Of a stretch of DNA of 10,852 nt, positions 1-6,715 are shown piece by piece. Every line of letters begins with the position of its first letter. The stretch's first letter is position 1. The notes beneath the pieces were generated by a model. It was not told where the DNA came from, made no database searches, and saw only the letters and a program-made list of their open reading frames with translations. This DNA comes from SZUA-287 sp036397975. Its GTDB lineage: Bacteria > Bacteroidota > Ignavibacteria > UBA10030 > UBA6906. A program made the position numbers and the translations under genes. The stretch lies in contig DASWHW010000170.1 of assembly GCA_036397975.1 (NCBI GenBank), positions 1 to 10,852 on the forward strand. Direction: 5' to 3'.

Positions 1-1067
1 TCGCTGATTGAATGAGAGAGGATTGCGGCAAAGCGATAAGCGGATCGTTTCTGCGTCGGAAGCCCGCCAAGATTGTACCGCCAGTTAAATTCATAGTCGC
101 GCCAATCATGGACATTCAGGAGACCCTGTAATCCCAACCTGAGCGTTGGGGAAAAGAGGTAATCGAGTTTGCCAAACCCGCTGAACCGCTTATCGATGGG
201 ACTCTTGAAAAACATGTCAAAATCCTGCCACCACCTCGTATCAGACAACTGCCCGTTGAATGCACCGATGTAGTAAAGTCTGTTCTCCACCAGAGGACCA
301 TTTCCGGCAAGCTCAAATTCCGTGGTGCGACTGTTTTGTGTTCCTCCGAACAAATTATCCTTGTCCGCACGCGCAACAAGCTTGTGGGTGCTTGCTCCCG
401 TCTTGGTTACGATGTTGACAACGCCTGAAAGCGCATTCCCATATTCGGCATCCAACCCTCCCACGTAGAAACTGGCGCCGAACACCGAGCTATTGGGCAA
501 CGTGCCGGCCAGACCGCCCTCCAGAACATCCTGGATGGGAAGACCATCCACCAGGTACAGAACTTCGGTAGACTTCCCTCCCCGTACGTTGCCTTCAAGA
601 GTAACCCCCGGCTTTAGTCGGAGCGCATCGGTGACCGCATCGATGGGGAGCACCTCGATCTCCTCACTTCCGACAATGAACGTTGTGCCGGTGACATCTT
701 TTTGTATAAGTGGTTTTTCCTGCACGACCACAACCTCATCGAGATCAATGCTCGCCACTTCAAGGCCGATATTGAGACGGGTGCGAAGATCCGGGTTGAT
801 GATGACATTCTTGATCAAGTGAGGTGTGTAGCCGATGATGAAGAAACGTATTTGGTAGGAGCCGGCGCGAACGTTTTGGATCTGGTAGCGCCCTTCACTA
901 TCGGATGTCGTGCCCTGCTGCAGCTCCACGATCACAACATTCACCCCGGTCAATGGTTCTCCGGTTTTTGCGTCTTTCACATTTCCTTCAAGGATGCCAT
1001 TTGTTCCTGCGAGGAGAGCAGGTGGCATTGTCAAGGCGAGAAGGACAGAAAGCAGTCCCGGCTTCAT
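1..1067 (-). CDS. TonB-dependent outer-membrane receptor, 5' part (runs off left edge)
   Basis: This open frame runs from ATG at 1067 to the window edge without a stop, giving about 355 residues. Residues 1-20 form a signal peptide (MKPGLLSVLLALTMPPALLA). Residues about 24-105 match the carboxypeptidase-regulatory-like beta-sandwich common at the N-terminus of FCB-group receptors (ILEGNVKDAKTGEPLTGVNV, then SEGRYQIQNV). Residues about 112-225 are the plug domain, with YLVDGLPIQD at 171-180 and DAEYGNALSGVVNIVTKTG at 206-224, and the start of the barrel follows. The start is supported by AAGGT just upstream and an in-frame TAA three codons before the ATG. The family imports siderophores, cobalamin, glycans or peptides using TonB energy. 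The substrate cannot be read here because most of the barrel is missing. It lies 76 bases downstream of sixA on the same strand, so co-transcription is possible but unproven. Confidence 0.93.
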   Translation of the reverse strand, partial: MKPGLLSVLLALTMPPALLAGTNGILEGNVKDAKTGEPLTGVNVVIVELQQGTTSDSEGRYQIQNVRAGSYQIRFFIIGYTPHLIKNVIINPDLRTRLNIGLEVASIDLDEVVVVQEKPLIQKDVTGTTFIVGSEEIEVLPIDAVTDALRLKPGVTLEGNVRGGKSTEVLYLVDGLPIQDVLEGGLAGTLPNSSVFGASFYVGGLDAEYGNALSGVVNIVTKTGASTHKLVARADKDNLFGGTQNSRTTEFELAGNGPLVENRLYYIGAFNGQLSDTRWWQDFDMFFKSPIDKRFSGFGKLDYLFSPTLRLGLQGLLNVHDWRDYEFNWRYNLGGLPTQKRSAYRFAAILSHSIS

Positions 1068-1143
1068 GCGACCTTATTCGAATGGTTGTTGATGTGTGAA
1101 GATAAGCAGGAGAAGAATGGAAAACCAGATTCCTGAGAGAGTA

Positions 1144-1647
1144 TTACGCGAGTCGGATCAACTGCTTTGGCGCCAGCAGCCACTCCAGTGTTGCGCACTT
1201 GCCAAACTGGATTTCATCGATGGTCAGCTTGCAGAGCCCCCCCTTTTTCATCGTGATCGCTAAATTGTCATCACCCGAGAGAAGCACTGAGATCAGCGCA
1301 CTCATATCGGGTTCATGGCCGACCAGGAGAATGTCTTCACATGACGTATATTTTTTTTGGATCGCGTTTACAACATCTTCCGGATCGCCGGAGGTGGAAA
1401 GCGCTTCGAGAAACTCCAGCCGTTTCTTCTGACCCAGGACTTCCGCCGCAATTTCAGCTGTTTGCCTCGCCCTCAACACCGGGCTCGAAAGTATGACATC
1501 AAAGGAAAGTCCCATCGCTTTCATTCCTTCGGCGATGCGGTGCATTTTCTTCTCTCCTTTCGGAGTCAGCGGACGATCACTATCCCGCTCGTACTCTTCT
1601 GTTCCTCGCAACACGGCAATAGCGTGCCTTAATAAATAGACATTCAT
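1144..1647 (-). CDS. sixA: SixA-type phosphohistidine phosphatase (histidine phosphatase superfamily)
   Basis: This 167-residue cytoplasmic protein removes phosphate from phosphohistidine, in the family of E. coli SixA. The N-terminal motif LLRHAIA carries the catalytic R7 and H8. SSPVLRARQTAE (54-65) supplies the second arginine, and VGHEPD contains the second catalytic histidine, H111. Length and motif order are typical of short SixA proteins. I chose ATG at 1647 over a TTG four codons upstream because GGAGG sits 6 bases before it and it forms an ATGA overlap with the stop of the CHAD gene, a sign of translational coupling. Linkage of SixA, CHAD and Ppx points to phosphate or polyphosphate metabolism, or to control by phosphohistidine. 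The actual substrate is inferred, not shown. T8 and C7 homopolymers inside the gene are in frame. Confidence 0.93.
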   Translation of the reverse strand: MNVYLLRHAIAVLRGTEEYERDSDRPLTPKGEKKMHRIAEGMKAMGLSFDVILSSPVLRARQTAEIAAEVLGQKKRLEFLEALSTSGDPEDVVNAIQKKYTSCEDILLVGHEPDMSALISVLLSGDDNLAITMKKGGLCKLTIDEIQFGKCATLEWLLAPKQLIRLA

Positions 1648-2528
1648 CGTGGCCTCCAAAAGGTCATCAATTCATCTCGGGACTGCAAATACTCTTCAAT
1701 CAATTTGGTTTTCATTTGACCAAGTTCTTCCCGGAGAGTTCGAAGCGAAGCTCCATTCGTCCGTCCCACATGGACGGAAAAACTATTCAGCCCTGTTATC
1801 AGAACTTCCATATCCTGAATGTCCCCCAACCTCGTCTGATATTGTTGCATCGCCTTCACCTTCCTGGCGGAGCTAAGACCAAGAACCGGTCCCAGAATCT
1901 CAACGGTGTAGCGCAGCTTCTTGACTTCAATGCGCAAGCGATGAATGGTCTTCGTTTTTGTGGGATCGATCTTTCGCAGGGTGTTGACTGCGCTTGTATA
2001 CAGCGCTGCACTGGCCCCATGCATCACTGTGAAGGCAGCATGGCGAAGCCGCGGATCGGATGTGGTTCGCATGAAGGAATCCTTCACAGCCTGAATTTCT
2101 CCTTTCCATGTCGCGGGCCCATGGCCCCTGAGATCTTTTTGCAGTCTTTTCCTGAGCCGTTGTTCGCGAAGCAAAAGGACAGTACGATACTTTTCAAGTT
2201 GAGGATACCGGAGAACCATATCCTGAACCCCTGCAAGTTGTACCTGCACATCGCGCAGGGGAGAGAGAATACCGAGGTGTTTCTTGAACGATTGGCGCAA
2301 GCGCCTTGTTTGTTTCTCGGGGATGATCAGGAGGAGTATGTCCAGAATGGCAATCATGCGGCGGCAGGAGATACGGAGGTCATGCACTGCATCCTCGGAG
2401 AACCCCCGTTTGCATCGCGTGAGGTTGCTTGCGTACTTTTCCCAGCGATGGATGAGTTCTTCTTCGAGGCCTTGACCTATTTTCCGAAATCGATGCTGAA
2501 TGTCGATCGTTCTTTTCTTTACACTCAT
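1644..2528 (-). CDS. CHAD domain protein (polyphosphate-associated)
   Basis: This 294-residue, helix-rich, strongly basic protein has no signal peptide or membrane segment. It shows the duplicated CHAD (conserved histidine alpha-helical domain) signature: VHDLRISCRRM with H49 near the N-terminus and IHRLRIEVKKLRY with H196 in the second half. LRDVQVQLAGV (91-101) and LGDIQDMEVL (234-243) are also typical CHAD helices. CHAD domains bind polyphosphate through conserved histidines and basic residues and are often encoded beside polyphosphate enzymes. Here the gene sits between ppx (14-base gap) and sixA (ATGA overlap). There is no fused CYTH domain, so this is a stand-alone CHAD protein. The likely role is binding polyP granules or presenting polyP to the neighbouring enzymes, which is inferred from family and context. 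Confidence 0.9.
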   Translation of the reverse strand: MSVKKRTIDIQHRFRKIGQGLEEELIHRWEKYASNLTRCKRGFSEDAVHDLRISCRRMIAILDILLLIIPEKQTRRLRQSFKKHLGILSPLRDVQVQLAGVQDMVLRYPQLEKYRTVLLLREQRLRKRLQKDLRGHGPATWKGEIQAVKDSFMRTTSDPRLRHAAFTVMHGASAALYTSAVNTLRKIDPTKTKTIHRLRIEVKKLRYTVEILGPVLGLSSARKVKAMQQYQTRLGDIQDMEVLITGLNSFSVHVGRTNGASLRTLREELGQMKTKLIEEYLQSRDELMTFWRPR

Positions 2529-2542
2529 GAGTTGGACCAGGC

Positions 2543-4054
2543 TTATTCATCAAGAACAATCTTCGTGCTGAATACCTCCTCAAACAATCCCGACTTGCGT
2601 GCAACGGCCCACCGTTCCAGAAGCATGTCACCTTCCCCTGTCAGTTTCAATGTCAGTTTCGGCTTTTTGTATTCGACGGCGATGTCTGCAACTTTCGATG
2701 CATGTTCATTGTCGAGTGCATCCGCCACGCGGAGAATCGACGCGAGCTTTGAAACAACCACCTTATCCTTTGAGGAGAGAGCACTGTAGGTATCATGCTG
2801 TGGTTTAGGAAGTGATTTTCGATGATAGCGTGCGACGTTTGCAACAATCACCATCTCCGACGGCGTAAGACCGATCACCGGGTTTGCTGTCAACAAATAC
2901 TGCGTGTGTTTGTGATGTCCTGTCGTGTTGATAAACTGCCCGATATCATGAAGAAGCGCAGACACTTCCAGCAACAGCCGGTACTCTCCGTTGAGGTTGT
3001 GAAGCATCCGTGTATCATCAAAAAGTTTTCCGGCCAGTCGAACGACTGTTGTCCCATGCTGTTCATCAAACGAATACTTCCGTCCGATGGCCATCGCTGA
3101 GGCCGTCACCTGGTCCCGGTGCGCCTGCTTGCTTGTGCCGTACAGGTTCTCAACGATGTCGATGAGTATCCCGTCTTTCAGGCCGATGCGGGGAACCTCC
3201 ACTTCTTCAACCCCGGCCTGCTTCACAATCTTGTGCAACACCATGGATGCGGGCACGATCACGTCCGCGCGGTCGGGTCTGAGTTGGAGTTCCTGAATGC
3301 GGGCCTCGTACGTCATTCCTATCAATTTCTTTGAAAGCACTTCGAGGTCTTCCAGCGATACGACAGTGTTCCGATCTTTCTTCAACAGCTCTTTTCGAAG
3401 ATCACCCAGTGCCTCGATGTTCCCGCCCGTCCCAACACACACATCGATCTTCTTTCCACCCAGTTCTTTCTTAATTCGTTTGTGGGAAGACTCCACGTAC
3501 TCGCGGACGAGCTGGTTGAAGCGCTTCTCACCGTGCTTTTTTTCTTCGAGCACCTGCAACAATCGTACAGCCCCCATGCGGAAGCTCTCGGTCGCAATAA
3601 TCGTATCACCTTCGGCCAGGGTGATCTCAACGCTTCCACCGCCAATATCGATGAGCATCGCAAGCTTGTTCTTCAGAGGGATTTTGGAAGCGATGCCGAG
3701 GTGAATCAGACGGGCTTCCTCTTCCGCGTTGATGGTGGTGATTTCAATTCCGGTTGCCTGCATGATCCGATCGCAGAAGATTTCACGGTTCATCGCTTCT
3801 CGTGCGGCGCTCGTCGCCACGGCTTTGATATTGGTGACGGCGTGCTGATCAATAATCGCCCGAAATTTCTTGAACGACTCGACCGCTTTATCCAGGGTCT
3901 CTTCAGAGATCGATCCCTTGGTAAAGACATCCTGTCCTAGCCGGACAGATTCACGAATGTTTTCAAGGACGGTGGGGGGTTCGGTGCCATTCGCCATGCC
4001 GATGGCAAGGCGTATTCCGTTGGAGCCGACATCAATCGCAGCAATAGCGGGCAT
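2543..4054 (-). CDS. ppx: Exopolyphosphatase / guanosine pentaphosphate phosphohydrolase with HD domain
   Basis: This 503-residue cytoplasmic enzyme of the Ppx/GppA family has an ASKHA fold. Members release phosphate from the ends of polyphosphate and some hydrolyse pppGpp. Motifs are in order: DVGSNGIRLAIG (8-19, phosphate loop 1), TSAAREAMNR (81-90), NAEEEARL (109-116) with the catalytic glutamate region, DIGGGSVEI (136-144, second phosphate loop), VGTGGN (207-212) and GLKDGIL (291-297). The C-terminal half, about 310-503, is an HD-like helical domain with ALLHDIGQFI (366-375) and several histidines after it, as in long Ppx proteins. The start at 4054 fits the first conserved strand directly. 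It is the first gene of a compact operon with the CHAD and sixA genes, and a promoter-like sequence lies about 30 bases upstream. Ppx versus GppA preference cannot be decided from sequence. Confidence 0.94.
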   Translation of the reverse strand: MPAIAAIDVGSNGIRLAIGMANGTEPPTVLENIRESVRLGQDVFTKGSISEETLDKAVESFKKFRAIIDQHAVTNIKAVATSAAREAMNREIFCDRIMQATGIEITTINAEEEARLIHLGIASKIPLKNKLAMLIDIGGGSVEITLAEGDTIIATESFRMGAVRLLQVLEEKKHGEKRFNQLVREYVESSHKRIKKELGGKKIDVCVGTGGNIEALGDLRKELLKKDRNTVVSLEDLEVLSKKLIGMTYEARIQELQLRPDRADVIVPASMVLHKIVKQAGVEEVEVPRIGLKDGILIDIVENLYGTSKQAHRDQVTASAMAIGRKYSFDEQHGTTVVRLAGKLFDDTRMLHNLNGEYRLLLEVSALLHDIGQFINTTGHHKHTQYLLTANPVIGLTPSEMVIVANVARYHRKSLPKPQHDTYSALSSKDKVVVSKLASILRVADALDNEHASKVADIAVEYKKPKLTLKLTGEGDMLLERWAVARKSGLFEEVFSTKIVLDE

Positions 4055-4085
4055 GTTACTCGCGGTGTGATGGAAAAGTCATGCA

Positions 4086-4115
4086 CAAATATAGAAATAT
4101 TGACGGGGATTGCAA
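4086..4115 (-). promoter_or_regulatory. Putative promoter of the ppx-CHAD-sixA operon
   Basis: Read on the minus strand, TTGCAA (4115-4110) is followed after 16 bases by TATATTTG (4093-4086). The downstream element matches the TAnnTTTG element of Bacteroidota promoters, and the TTG lies 19 bases from it, as in that consensus. The same bases also give a passable sigma-70 pair (TTGCAA, 16 bases, TATATT). Transcription would begin about 20-25 bases before the ppx ATG. No experimental support is available. Confidence 0.5.
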
Positions 4116-4123
4116 GAAGCTGG

Positions 4124-4192
4124 AATACAATACCGTGAACACGGTATTGTATTGTGCAAGCTCTCTGAGTATCTTGACTTGTGAGAGTCAAG
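4124..4192 (+). promoter_or_regulatory. Leader stem-loops of module copy 1
   Basis: There are two inverted repeats in the leader. The first has perfect 14-base arms (AATACAATACCGTG, 4124-4137, and its complement, 4140-4153) around a 2-base AA centre. The second has 7-base arms (CTTGACT 4173-4179, AGTCAAG 4186-4192) around a 6-base loop. The first could be a protein-binding operator or, in RNA, a very tight hairpin; the second is a small RNA hairpin. Both lie upstream of the ribosome binding site and recur in copy 2. I match them to no known riboswitch class. The first repeat lies in the divergent spacer and could influence ppx as well. Confidence 0.6.
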
Positions 4193-4214
4193 CTTCCGAT
4201 TAGTTGAGCATTGC

Positions 4215-4230
4215 AGGAGTCATTAACATG
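4215..4230 (+). promoter_or_regulatory. Ribosome binding site and start, peptidase copy 1
   Basis: AGGAG (4215-4219) is 8 bases from ATG (4228-4230), an ideal spacing. The arrangement is conserved in copy 2. It decides the start: the long enzyme frame itself is only open from 4232 with TTG at 4295 as the first start-like codon, and that TTG lies after the hydrophobic core of the signal peptide. Confidence 0.8.
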
Positions 4231-5675
4231 AAGCTACCCCCCCCCCGTTATTCTTGCGGTCACGGCATTAGCCATCTTTCTCAATCAATCCCCCTTGCAT
4301 GCTCAGGATTCAACCCTCTGGCAACTCACACCGGAGGAAATTCAGGCCTATATAGACGCGACCTCAGGCGTTAGCGAAATTGTCTTCATCGCTCCGCGGC
4401 CTGGGACATTGAGAATAATTCCAGATGGCATAACAAGAGCAAATAATCCCACTGCATCAAGCGCATATTTGCAGGTTGAGTGGGAAGGGAATACGGACAC
4501 CACAACGGTCCTTCGCTACTTCACCTGCAGCGGAAGCTTCACTCAAAACGGCACTGATACTTGCCTAGGGACACCATTTTCTGTTCAGATCTACTGGAGT
4601 TTTCAGCAAATTCCTCCTAATTGCCCTTTGTTCAAGCCAAAGGATACGCTGTATGTGGGTCCGGTGGAGACAGGAGACACGGTTCGCTTCTCATACCATG
4701 GGCAGTACAACAGCCCCACATTGTCTTTATATCTCGCAGGTGATTCATTGTGGAGAGTTGGAATGTCGACTTCGCCCGCAAATGCTCTATGTCTTGTCAA
4801 TCCATATGCGCTTGAAGGATGTTCCGCCCTCGTCAGTTACGCCGACACGGTACTAAGAATCCAAAGACCAGATTCTCTTCGAGTCTATCCCACCTATCCC
4901 AGATGGAACAACCTGACATCAAAGAAGAACTTCGTCGACCTGACGATGAGCGTGGAGTTTGCAGAGACGGCAATCCCTGACTATTTTGTCAAAGTCGATC
5001 GTCCGACGCTTGTTGATAGCGGCGGTCACTCTCACAATGGCAACAGACCGATGGCAACGTACTTTTTCCCTGTCGACTCCACCGATACATTGCAGACTCT
5101 GACAACAAAAACTGACAGCACGGGGAAAATCAAATTCAGATACCTTGCATCTCAGTTCGGAGGGAGTGAACGAATAAAGGCAAGGCTTGTGAGTGATACG
5201 ACCAAGACCGATACGTTGACCTTGACGACGAGAGTGGCTGGACTTGATTCGCTTGCCACGAGTGCCTATTATCTCAAGGTCGGGGCGTCCGGTGATTGGG
5301 ACACATGCGATGCTACACCTCCTACCTCTCTACATTACGGTAACCACTATGCCATCCCATCACTTCGCGTGGCAATCGACAGCATTGCCACGAAGTATTT
5401 TGCTGCCCATGATAGTGTGCGTTTGCGGGTGAACGATATCAGCCTGAAGTATGGCGGGATGTTTGACTATAAGAACCAATGGGCAGCCAACCATACAGAA
5501 CACAGAGAGGGGAAGCATGCTGATATTGAATACGACGAGGGGATCAACCCACAAAATGATTGCGTGGATATTGTGAAAAAAAGAAGAGCTAAGGAAATTG
5601 ATTCGAGACTTCACCACTGGAAAGATATTCGAACATCCCATCAGTAACCCTCACTTTCACATAAGGATGAAATGA
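4228..5675 (+). CDS. Secreted LAS-type (M15/M74-like) metallopeptidase, copy 1; frame broken at C10 and A7 tracts
   Basis: As sequenced, the enzyme frame is open from 4232 to a TAA at 5645-5647. The ATG at 4228 is out of frame because of a C10 run (4237-4246) and reaches a stop at 4372. With nine C the start reads MKLPPPVILAVTALAIFLNQ..., a clear signal peptide ending in SPLHA before QDST. The mature part has an unrecognised beta-rich N-terminal region and then a beta domain with LVDSGGHSH and a block starting KTDSTG. At the C-terminus a peptidase-like segment begins NDISLKYGGMFDY and carries HREGKHAD, the H-x6-D zinc motif. The current frame ends without the HxH motif. One base fewer in an A7 run (5576-5582) gives a frame ending NPHFHIRMK at TGA 5673-5675, restoring HxH. 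LAS enzymes cut peptide cross-links such as those of peptidoglycan; the substrate here is inferred. It may be phase-OFF, decaying, or affected by indel errors. Confidence 0.75.
4237..4246 (+). repeat. C10 homopolymer tract in peptidase copy 1
   Basis: Ten C residues follow ATG AAG CTA. Translation from the ATG with ten C leaves the enzyme frame and stops at 4372-4374 after 48 codons. Nine or twelve C would join the ATG to the signal peptide and enzyme. Long C or G runs just inside a start codon are the classic form of slipped-strand phase-variation switches. Confidence 0.85.
5108..5236 (+). repeat. Conserved middle block of peptidase gene, copy 1
   Basis: This 129-base block has a same-length counterpart at 7576-7704. 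The encoded 43 residues (KTDSTG through TLTTRV) are identical at 40 positions, far more than the flanking protein sequence. It encodes the end of a beta-sandwich-like domain before the peptidase-like segment. Confidence 0.8.
5576..5582 (+). repeat. A7 tract at the second frame break of peptidase copy 1
   Basis: The tract has seven A. In the current frame it is read GTG AAA AAA AGA AGA and the protein ends 22 codons later at 5647 with no zinc motif. With six A, the downstream frame continues KKEELRKLIRDF and ends NPHFHIRMK at 5675, just 4 bases before the next start codon. A standard -1 slippage does not give this frame; a +1 shift or loss of one A is needed. Confidence 0.65.
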
Positions 5676-5679
5676 CATC

Positions 5680-6501
5680 ATGATAGTTAATCGTTGGATA
5701 AGTCGCTATGCTGTAATGACACTGATCTTGTTGTGGTCAAGCAACGCCATTGGACAAGACAGCATCTACATCTTTCGGTTCCCATCCTCAAGTGAGATCG
5801 AAATCAATGTAGCCGCCTCAGCCGAGGCGCAACAAAATGTCTATCGGTACCAATACATCGTCTCTTCATCGGATAGCAGTGAGCAAAGTACATGGGTCCT
5901 TGAGGTTCAAGGCTCATCTTTGGTAGATAGTGTATTCTCACCAGCTGGCTGGAGGGGAGACTCATACGGGATAAGATCGCTTGTGTCTTGGGGCGCTCGG
6001 GATAGCGCGCACCAAATTGTGCCCGGAGGAAATCTGGGTGGTTTTGGTTTCACCTCGACCGGTTTGCCAGCGATTCAAACCTATTACGCCGAAGGATGGG
6101 TTCCTGTCCCAGTTCTGGAACGAGAGCCAGATTCACTTGAGAATGATGATATTCTTGCCGACATGAGGAGTGGGAGAACACTAGGTGCGCGTACTTCGCC
6201 ATCCCCTTTTATCGCGCTCGACTTTCTCGATACGCTTATCTCCATGGCGCAGGAAGCGTTGAGTCTTGGATGGATTGAAGAGACCTATGGCGAGAAAATT
6301 ATGAACGACCTTAATGACGCCAGAGAAAAAATGGAGGAAAGTCCCGAAGACGCAAAAGAAATACTCGAGGCTCTCATCCCCTACATCATCGATGATGGAT
6401 GCGACTGGGTGCCGCCGGATCCATCGCAATATCATCTCACGTCGGAAGGCTGCGCGCTGCTGCGCTACAATGTGGAGTATTTAATCGAACAAATCGAGTA
6501 A
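5680..6501 (+). CDS. Secreted FIMAH-like partner protein, copy 1
   Basis: This 273-residue exported protein has a signal peptide at residues 1-25, MIVNRWISRY then AVMTLILLWSSNAIG, cut before QDS. Residues about 28-150 look beta-rich and include the pattern VPGGNLGGFGFTSTGLPAIQ, which copy 2 shares loosely (RPGGSMSGFSYKSDGLPIII). Residues 176-273 are a helical module beginning PFIALDFLDTLISMAQ, with NDLNDAREKMEESPEDAKEI and a final RYNVEYLIEQIE. This resembles FIMAH-type C-terminal domains of extracellular proteins; that assignment is from memory of the motif pattern. The 98-residue C-terminus differs from copy 2 at only two positions. The start lies 4 bases after the restored stop of the peptidase gene, with a weak AAGGA 12 bases upstream, so the pair is probably co-transcribed. 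The function is unknown; a surface or matrix-binding partner of the peptidase is a guess. Confidence 0.85.
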   Translation: MIVNRWISRYAVMTLILLWSSNAIGQDSIYIFRFPSSSEIEINVAASAEAQQNVYRYQYIVSSSDSSEQSTWVLEVQGSSLVDSVFSPAGWRGDSYGIRSLVSWGARDSAHQIVPGGNLGGFGFTSTGLPAIQTYYAEGWVPVPVLEREPDSLENDDILADMRSGRTLGARTSPSPFIALDFLDTLISMAQEALSLGWIEETYGEKIMNDLNDAREKMEESPEDAKEILEALIPYIIDDGCDWVPPDPSQYHLTSEGCALLRYNVEYLIEQIE

Positions 6502-6610
6502 ACCTCCTGAAGAAAATATCAACTCCCAACAGTAAGGTGGCAAGGGGCAAAGAAATCTGAAATTCCAAATCCCAAGCACCAAATTGACAGAACAACCCTA
6601 ATACCTGAGC
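6204..6610 (+). repeat. 3' conserved block of module, copy 1
   Basis: This block covers the FIMAH-like 3' end of the partner gene and the spacer after it, up to CTAATACCTGAGC (6598-6610). It matches 8820-9223 with very high identity in the coding part and a somewhat looser A/C-rich tail (GAAATTCCAAATCCCAAGC). Such CAAATTCCAAATCCCAAG-type tails look like dispersed non-coding repeats. I see no convincing intrinsic terminator, gene or RNA in the spacer. Confidence 0.85.
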
Positions 6611-6613
6611 CAA

Positions 6614-6677
6614 AATACCGTGAACGCGGTATTGTATTGTGCAAGCTCTCTGAGTATCTTGACTTGTGAGAGTCAAG
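6614..6677 (+). promoter_or_regulatory. Leader stem-loops of module copy 2
   Basis: Stem-loop 1 is shorter here: arms AATACCGTG (6614-6622) and CGCGGTATT (6625-6633) with an AA centre. Its single change turns a T-A pair into T-G, which remains a wobble pair in RNA. Stem-loop 2 (6658-6664 with 6671-6677, 6-base loop) is identical to copy 1. Retention of pairing suggests function at the RNA level, though two copies are weak evidence. Confidence 0.55.
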
Positions 6678-6699
6678 CTTCCGACTAGTTGAGCATTGC

Positions 6700-6715
6700 A
6701 GGAGTCATTATCATG
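6700..6715 (+). promoter_or_regulatory. Ribosome binding site and start, peptidase copy 2
   Basis: AGGAG (6700-6704) lies 8 bases before ATG (6713-6715), exactly as in copy 1. It supports initiation at 6713 rather than at TTG 6760, which falls inside the signal-peptide hydrophobic core. Confidence 0.8.

Larger units (their letters stand above)
4129..4246 (+). repeat. Leader repeat, module copy 1
   Basis: About 118 bases, from AATACCGTGAAC to the end of the C run, recur almost unchanged at 6614-6732. By eye there are only a few substitutions (A/G in stem-loop 1, T/C near 4200, A/T just before the ATG) and one or two changes just before the C run. It contains both stem-loops, the Shine-Dalgarno site, the start codon and the C tract. 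The minus-strand frame across both copies gives the same short peptide, which is just this DNA repeat and not a gene. Confidence 0.9.

Noticed and set aside
1716..2789. A 357-codon plus-strand open frame
   Set aside because: It lies antisense to the CHAD gene and the 3' end of ppx, both of which have clear family motifs; its translation resembles no protein family and has no Shine-Dalgarno context.
3482..3940. Plus-strand open frames antisense to ppx
   Set aside because: ppx on the minus strand has complete catalytic motifs; these are coding shadows.
4055..4227. A known riboswitch or tRNA/small RNA gene in the divergent spacer
   Set aside because: Apart from the two inverted repeats there is no conserved core of a riboswitch class that I recognise and no tRNA-like cloverleaf.
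4295..4297. TTG 4295 (and TTG 6760 in copy 2) as the true starts of the peptidases
   Set aside because: They follow or split the signal-peptide hydrophobic core and lack a Shine-Dalgarno site, whereas the ATG at 4228 and 6713 have ideal sites conserved in both copies.
5573..5590. Programmed -1 ribosomal frameshift at the A7 run
   Set aside because: The frame that restores HxH is reached by +1 (or -2), not -1, so a normal slippery heptamer does not explain it.
6611..6640. Stem-loop 1 of copy 2 as an intrinsic terminator for module 1
   Set aside because: No continuous T run follows the stem, and the same element in copy 1 does not follow a same-strand gene.
3937..6676. Minus-strand open frames at 3937-4191 and 6437-6676 beginning with the same peptide (MTLTSQDTQRACTIQYRVHG)
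   Set aside because: The shared peptide arises only because both cross the duplicated leader DNA; the rest of the two frames is unrelated, so they are not a gene family.
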